This document shows positions 61,362 to 64,000 of a stretch of 64,000 nucleotides of DNA, piece after piece; position 1 is the first letter of the stretch, and each line of letters begins with the position of its first letter. This DNA comes from Atriophallophorus winterbourni (Eukaryota > Platyhelminthes > Trematoda > Plagiorchiida > Microphallidae): the NCBI GenBank assembly GCA_013407085.1, contig JACCGJ010000646.1, positions 1-64,000 on the forward strand. Direction: 5' to 3'. The position numbers were made by a program, and so were the translations under genes. The notes under the pieces are model-generated. The model was not told the DNA's origin, did no database searches, and was given only the letters and a program-made list of their open reading frames with translations.

Positions 61362-63038
61362 CTATCTCCTCCTGGAGGATGAGTCAGCTTCGTTGACGTC
61401 ACGGATTGCAGCCACCCACGCTCGGCGGTTAGAAGCGAGATCCGCACATATTTTAAGCCAGGTCCGGTCCCACGTGCGCCATCCGTAAACCGATCGTAGA
61501 CCAAGCAGCTCCACATCCGATCTCACGGTGACGAGCCAAGTCTTCACTTGTCCTCCGCTACGACAACGCCATTCTGCGCAGGGTGTCGGCGATAGTGTCA
61601 CCCTGGTTAGTTCAGCGTCCGAGCGTCTCAGGATGTGGCCGAACCATCTCAGTCGGTGTTGTCGCAATATCGAACTCAGGCGAGGGATATCAAAACAACG
61701 GTGGCGAACCTCGTCATTCGTTACTCGCTCATCCCATCGAACATTGAGGATGCGTCGGAGACACCAGTGGTCGAAAACCTCTAGTTTCCGCATATCCTCC
61801 ACCCGCACAGGCCACGTCTCGCATCCATAAGTGAGAACTGGGCGAATCGCCGCTCTGTAAACGCGCAGCTTTGTACGTCGGCTGATTTCTCTACGGCTAA
61901 ATAGAACCCAACGTAGTCGCGAAAACGCCGTGCGCGCAGCTTGTACACGGGTCGGTATCTCATCCCTGGCTTGGCCTGACGGTAGCACGGACGAACCAAG
62001 GTAACGAAAAGTGTTCACCATCTCCAAGTTCTCGCCATCAATCTTGAGAGGCAGATGAGGTCCAGTGGCGGTGGTAAAATACTTAGTTTTGCGCGTGTTG
62101 ATTCGTAGCCCCAGCATAGAAGCAAATGAGCTGAGGCGTTCCAGGGTCGTCTGAAGCGTTTCAGGATCATCCCCCAAGATTACGATGTCGTCGGCATACT
62201 CCAAATCGGCAATCGAAACGCTCGGACTCAGTATCACACCGGCGTAATCTGAAAGCGCCTGCTTCATTGTCCAATCGATCGCGAAGTTGAATAGCACAGG
62301 GGACAAAGGACACCCTTGCCGGACACCAGTCCTAATGGGGAACGTGGAGGACACCATTCCATATGCGCGTACGCGGCTCTGCGTGAATGAATAGTACGCT
62401 TGCATCATGCGCACAAGTTTCTCCGGCATACCATCCGCCAGCATCACACTCCACAGCGAATCTCGGTCGACGGAGTCGAAGGCGGCTTCGAAGTCGATGA
62501 AACAAGCGGTTGTTGCCTGCTGATAGCGGTAACGATGTTCCAGAATCCGACGCAATGTGAACAGCTGGTCGACGCAGCCCCGACCTCGACGAAAACCGCC
62601 TTGGTTGACTCGCGTACGTATATCCCTCTCTTCCGTAAAGCGGCATAAGAGAATCACTGCAAAAACCTTCGCGGCGATGTCGATAAGACTGATGCCACGG
62701 TAGTTGTCGCACAATGAGGCATTACCTTTCTTCAAGATGGGGATCAAGAGTGAAGTGCCCCAGTCGCGTGGAAGCTCCTCTAGTTCCCATATCTTACGAT
62801 ACAAATCATGCATTGGTTCAATCAGAACGGAAGAACTGGCCTTGTACACCTCAGGGGGGACGCCGTCTTCGCCAGGGGACTTGTTGTTTCTTAGTCGGCC
62901 GATGGCTCCGATGATTTCTTCGCGCGTTGGGTGATCACAGGAAACATTATATGTCTCGCTTGCTACAGCCGTTGGTAGTGCCGTCAGTGGCGCCTGCCGA
63001 TTTAGCAACATACTGAAATGCTCAGCCCAGCGTTCCAC
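61362..63038 (-). CDS. RTE-2 reverse transcriptase region
   Basis: A frame of 558 codons (counted from an internal GTG; the frame continues upstream to the TGA at 63090) encodes E-R-W-A-E-H-F, K-S-P-G-E-D-G-V-P-P, L-L-I-P-I-L-K-K-G, N-Y-R-G-I-S-L, G-G-F-R-R-G-R-G-C, F-I-D-F-E-A-A-F-D-S (about 182), T-G-V-R-Q-G-C-P-L-S-P and E-Y-A-D-D-I-V (about 283). The thumb and tail follow with R-Y-L-G-S, L-T-Y-G-C-E-T-W, R-L-R-W-F-G-H-I-L-R and the final G-G-Q-V-K-T-W block and W-A-A-I-R-D. All catalytic aspartates are present. It differs clearly from RTE-1, so it is a separate family. Confidence 0.85.
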   Translation of the reverse strand: MERWAEHFSMLLNRQAPLTALPTAVASETYNVSCDHPTREEIIGAIGRLRNNKSPGEDGVPPEVYKASSSVLIEPMHDLYRKIWELEELPRDWGTSLLIPILKKGNASLCDNYRGISLIDIAAKVFAVILLCRFTEERDIRTRVNQGGFRRGRGCVDQLFTLRRILEHRYRYQQATTACFIDFEAAFDSVDRDSLWSVMLADGMPEKLVRMMQAYYSFTQSRVRAYGMVSSTFPIRTGVRQGCPLSPVLFNFAIDWTMKQALSDYAGVILSPSVSIADLEYADDIVILGDDPETLQTTLERLSSFASMLGLRINTRKTKYFTTATGPHLPLKIDGENLEMVNTFRYLGSSVLPSGQARDEIPTRVQAARTAFSRLRWVLFSRREISRRTKLRVYRAAIRPVLTYGCETWPVRVEDMRKLEVFDHWCLRRILNVRWDERVTNDEVRHRCFDIPRLSSILRQHRLRWFGHILRRSDAELTRVTLSPTPCAEWRCRSGGQVKTWLVTVRSDVELLGLRSVYGWRTWDRTWLKICADLASNRRAWVAAIRDVNEADSSSRRR

Positions 63039-63089
63039 TTTCTTGTCCGGTGAGCCGCTTAAATCGCAAAGTGGGTGTTCGGTATAATT

Positions 63090-63632
63090 TCATGGGCCCG
63101 AAGAAATACGGATCAGTCGGAAGAGTGAGCCAAATTGGCCGCTACTCGAAGCATTCTCCATTTCTTTAGCTAAACATTCCCAAAACTTGTTGCGATCGTG
63201 CCTGGCAGAACGCGTGGCTTGTCGTCTGAGGCTGCGGTGCGCTGACGATCCCGACAATCGCGCTTTGCGAGCTTTGTCAGATAACTTCAGGGTTTCCTCG
63301 GATAGCCAGTCTTTCCGTTTTCGGTAAGTCATCCCGAGCTCCGCTATTGAGGCTCGTTGTAACGCTGATTTCAGATGATTCCATTGAGAATCGACTGAAG
63401 CATTGGTTTCGTCCGAAACCTCAAATTTAGTTAGCTCGGAGGCGAAATAATTAGATAGAGCGAGGCGCTTTTCACTGTCATTCAAAGCCGCTGTATTAAT
63501 TCGTTTAGTGGGGCGGGGCCTCGAATGAGAGCCGAGGTGAATTTTGATTCTCGCGCGCAGCAAGATGTGATCTGTACCGCTGGTGTTGTCAGTCTCCGCA
63601 CCACGATAAGCCCTACAGTCCTCAACAGATGA
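63090..63632 (-). pseudogene. RTE-2 endonuclease end and linker, cut by a TGA and the gap
   Basis: Same frame as the RT. It starts at the gap with R-G-A-E-T-D-N-T-S-G-T-D-H-I-L-L, the final APE strand with its catalytic His. An arginine/lysine-rich linker follows (Y-R-K-R-K-D-W-L-S-E-E-T, K-F-W-E-C-L-A-K-E-M-E) up to S-S-G-P-stop. Translation without the TGA would run on into the RT frame. Confidence 0.75.
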
Positions 63633-64000
63633 NNNNNNNNNNNNNNNNNNNNNNNNNNNNNNNNNNNNNNNNNNNNNNNNNNNNNNNNNNNNNNNNNNNN
63701 NNNNNNNNNNNNNNNNNNNNNNNNNNNNNNNNNNNNNNNNNNNNNNNNNNNNNNNNNNNNNNNNNNNNNNNNNNNNNNNNNNNNNNNNNNNNNNNNNNNN
63801 NNNNNNNNNNNNNNNNNNNNNNNNNNNNNNNNNNNNNNNNNNNNNNNNNNNNNNNNNNNNNNNNNNNNNNNNNNNNNNNNNNNNNNNNNNNNNNNNNNNN
63901 NNNNNNNNNNNNNNNNNNNNNNNNNNNNNNNNNNNNNNNNNNNNNNNNNNNNNNNNNNNNNNNNNNNNNNNNNNNNNNNNNNNNNNNNNNNNNNNNNNNN
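63633..64000. other. Assembly gap (N)
   Basis: 368 undetermined bases to the window end. Confidence 1.

Larger units (their letters stand above)
61331..63632 (-). mobile_element. RTE-like LINE (RTE-2), almost open, antisense in DNAI4 intron 9
   Basis: From the gap edge leftward, the minus strand encodes the end of an APE endonuclease (G-T-D-H-I-L-L-R-A-R-I), the linker, a complete RT and the C-terminus, all in one frame. The frame is broken only by one TGA at 63090-63092. After the stop TAG at about 61362, a 3' UTR of some 20 bp ends in AAAGTAAGTAAAAGTA repeats. The 5' end lies in the N gap. The low damage suggests a young insertion. Confidence 0.85.

Noticed and set aside
1..64000. Bacterial-type features (CRISPR arrays, operons, ribosome-binding sites)
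   Set aside because: The sequence is eukaryotic; the repeats seen are retroelement parts, microsatellites and hammerhead units, not spacer arrays.

Overview
The window is eukaryotic nuclear DNA: genes split by GT-AG introns, AT-rich intergenic sequence, and a very high load of dead and near-intact retroelements. The mix of CR1-like LINEs with PHD-finger ORF1, RTE LINEs, a Ty3/Gypsy element of CsRn1 type with a tRNA-Trp-like primer site, hammerhead-ribozyme repeats and a 27-nt 5'-end micro-intron points to a flatworm, most likely a digenean trematode. The species cannot be fixed from the sequence. The last 368 bases are an assembly gap (N). Layout. 1-8.2 kb is LINE and LTR debris: CR1 pieces on both strands, a CsRn1-like LTR element (2798-5396, minus), a hammerhead-ribozyme tandem/inverted array (5757-6300) and the 5' half of a CR1 on the minus strand. 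8.8-13.3 kb is an almost intact CR1 LINE with ORF1 and ORF2. 14-23.8 kb holds LINE 3' ends, microsatellites and a second CR1 (17266-22160) split by an LTR retrotransposon (18047-20954, minus) with 5-bp target duplications; this LTR element carries, inside its integrase region, about 200 codons resembling the cellular RNA-binding protein SERBP1/HABP4. 23.8-34.7 kb is poorer in repeats and contains a two-exon partial minus-strand gene for a secreted PAN/Apple-like protein (29643-32354) and a possible signal-peptide exon (26354-26423). 34.7-42.6 kb is a run of LINE relics on the plus strand. From 42952 to the right end runs one cellular gene on the plus strand, an axonemal dynein intermediate chain of the DNAI4 (WDR78) type. 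Nine phase-compatible exons encode the first 550 residues; the WD40 part lies beyond the window. Its introns hold two RTE elements (49455-51895 plus, 61331-63632 minus), RTE fragments and further hammerhead repeats. Functional reading. DNAI4 is a cilia/flagella motor component and the PAN-like protein is secreted; there is no sign that they are co-regulated. Most of the remaining sequence is mobile DNA. The most notable items are the two subfamilies of tandem hammerhead repeats (retrozyme-like, 233- and 241-bp units), whose stem I differs between subfamilies while staying paired, and the retrotransposon that appears to have captured a host gene.
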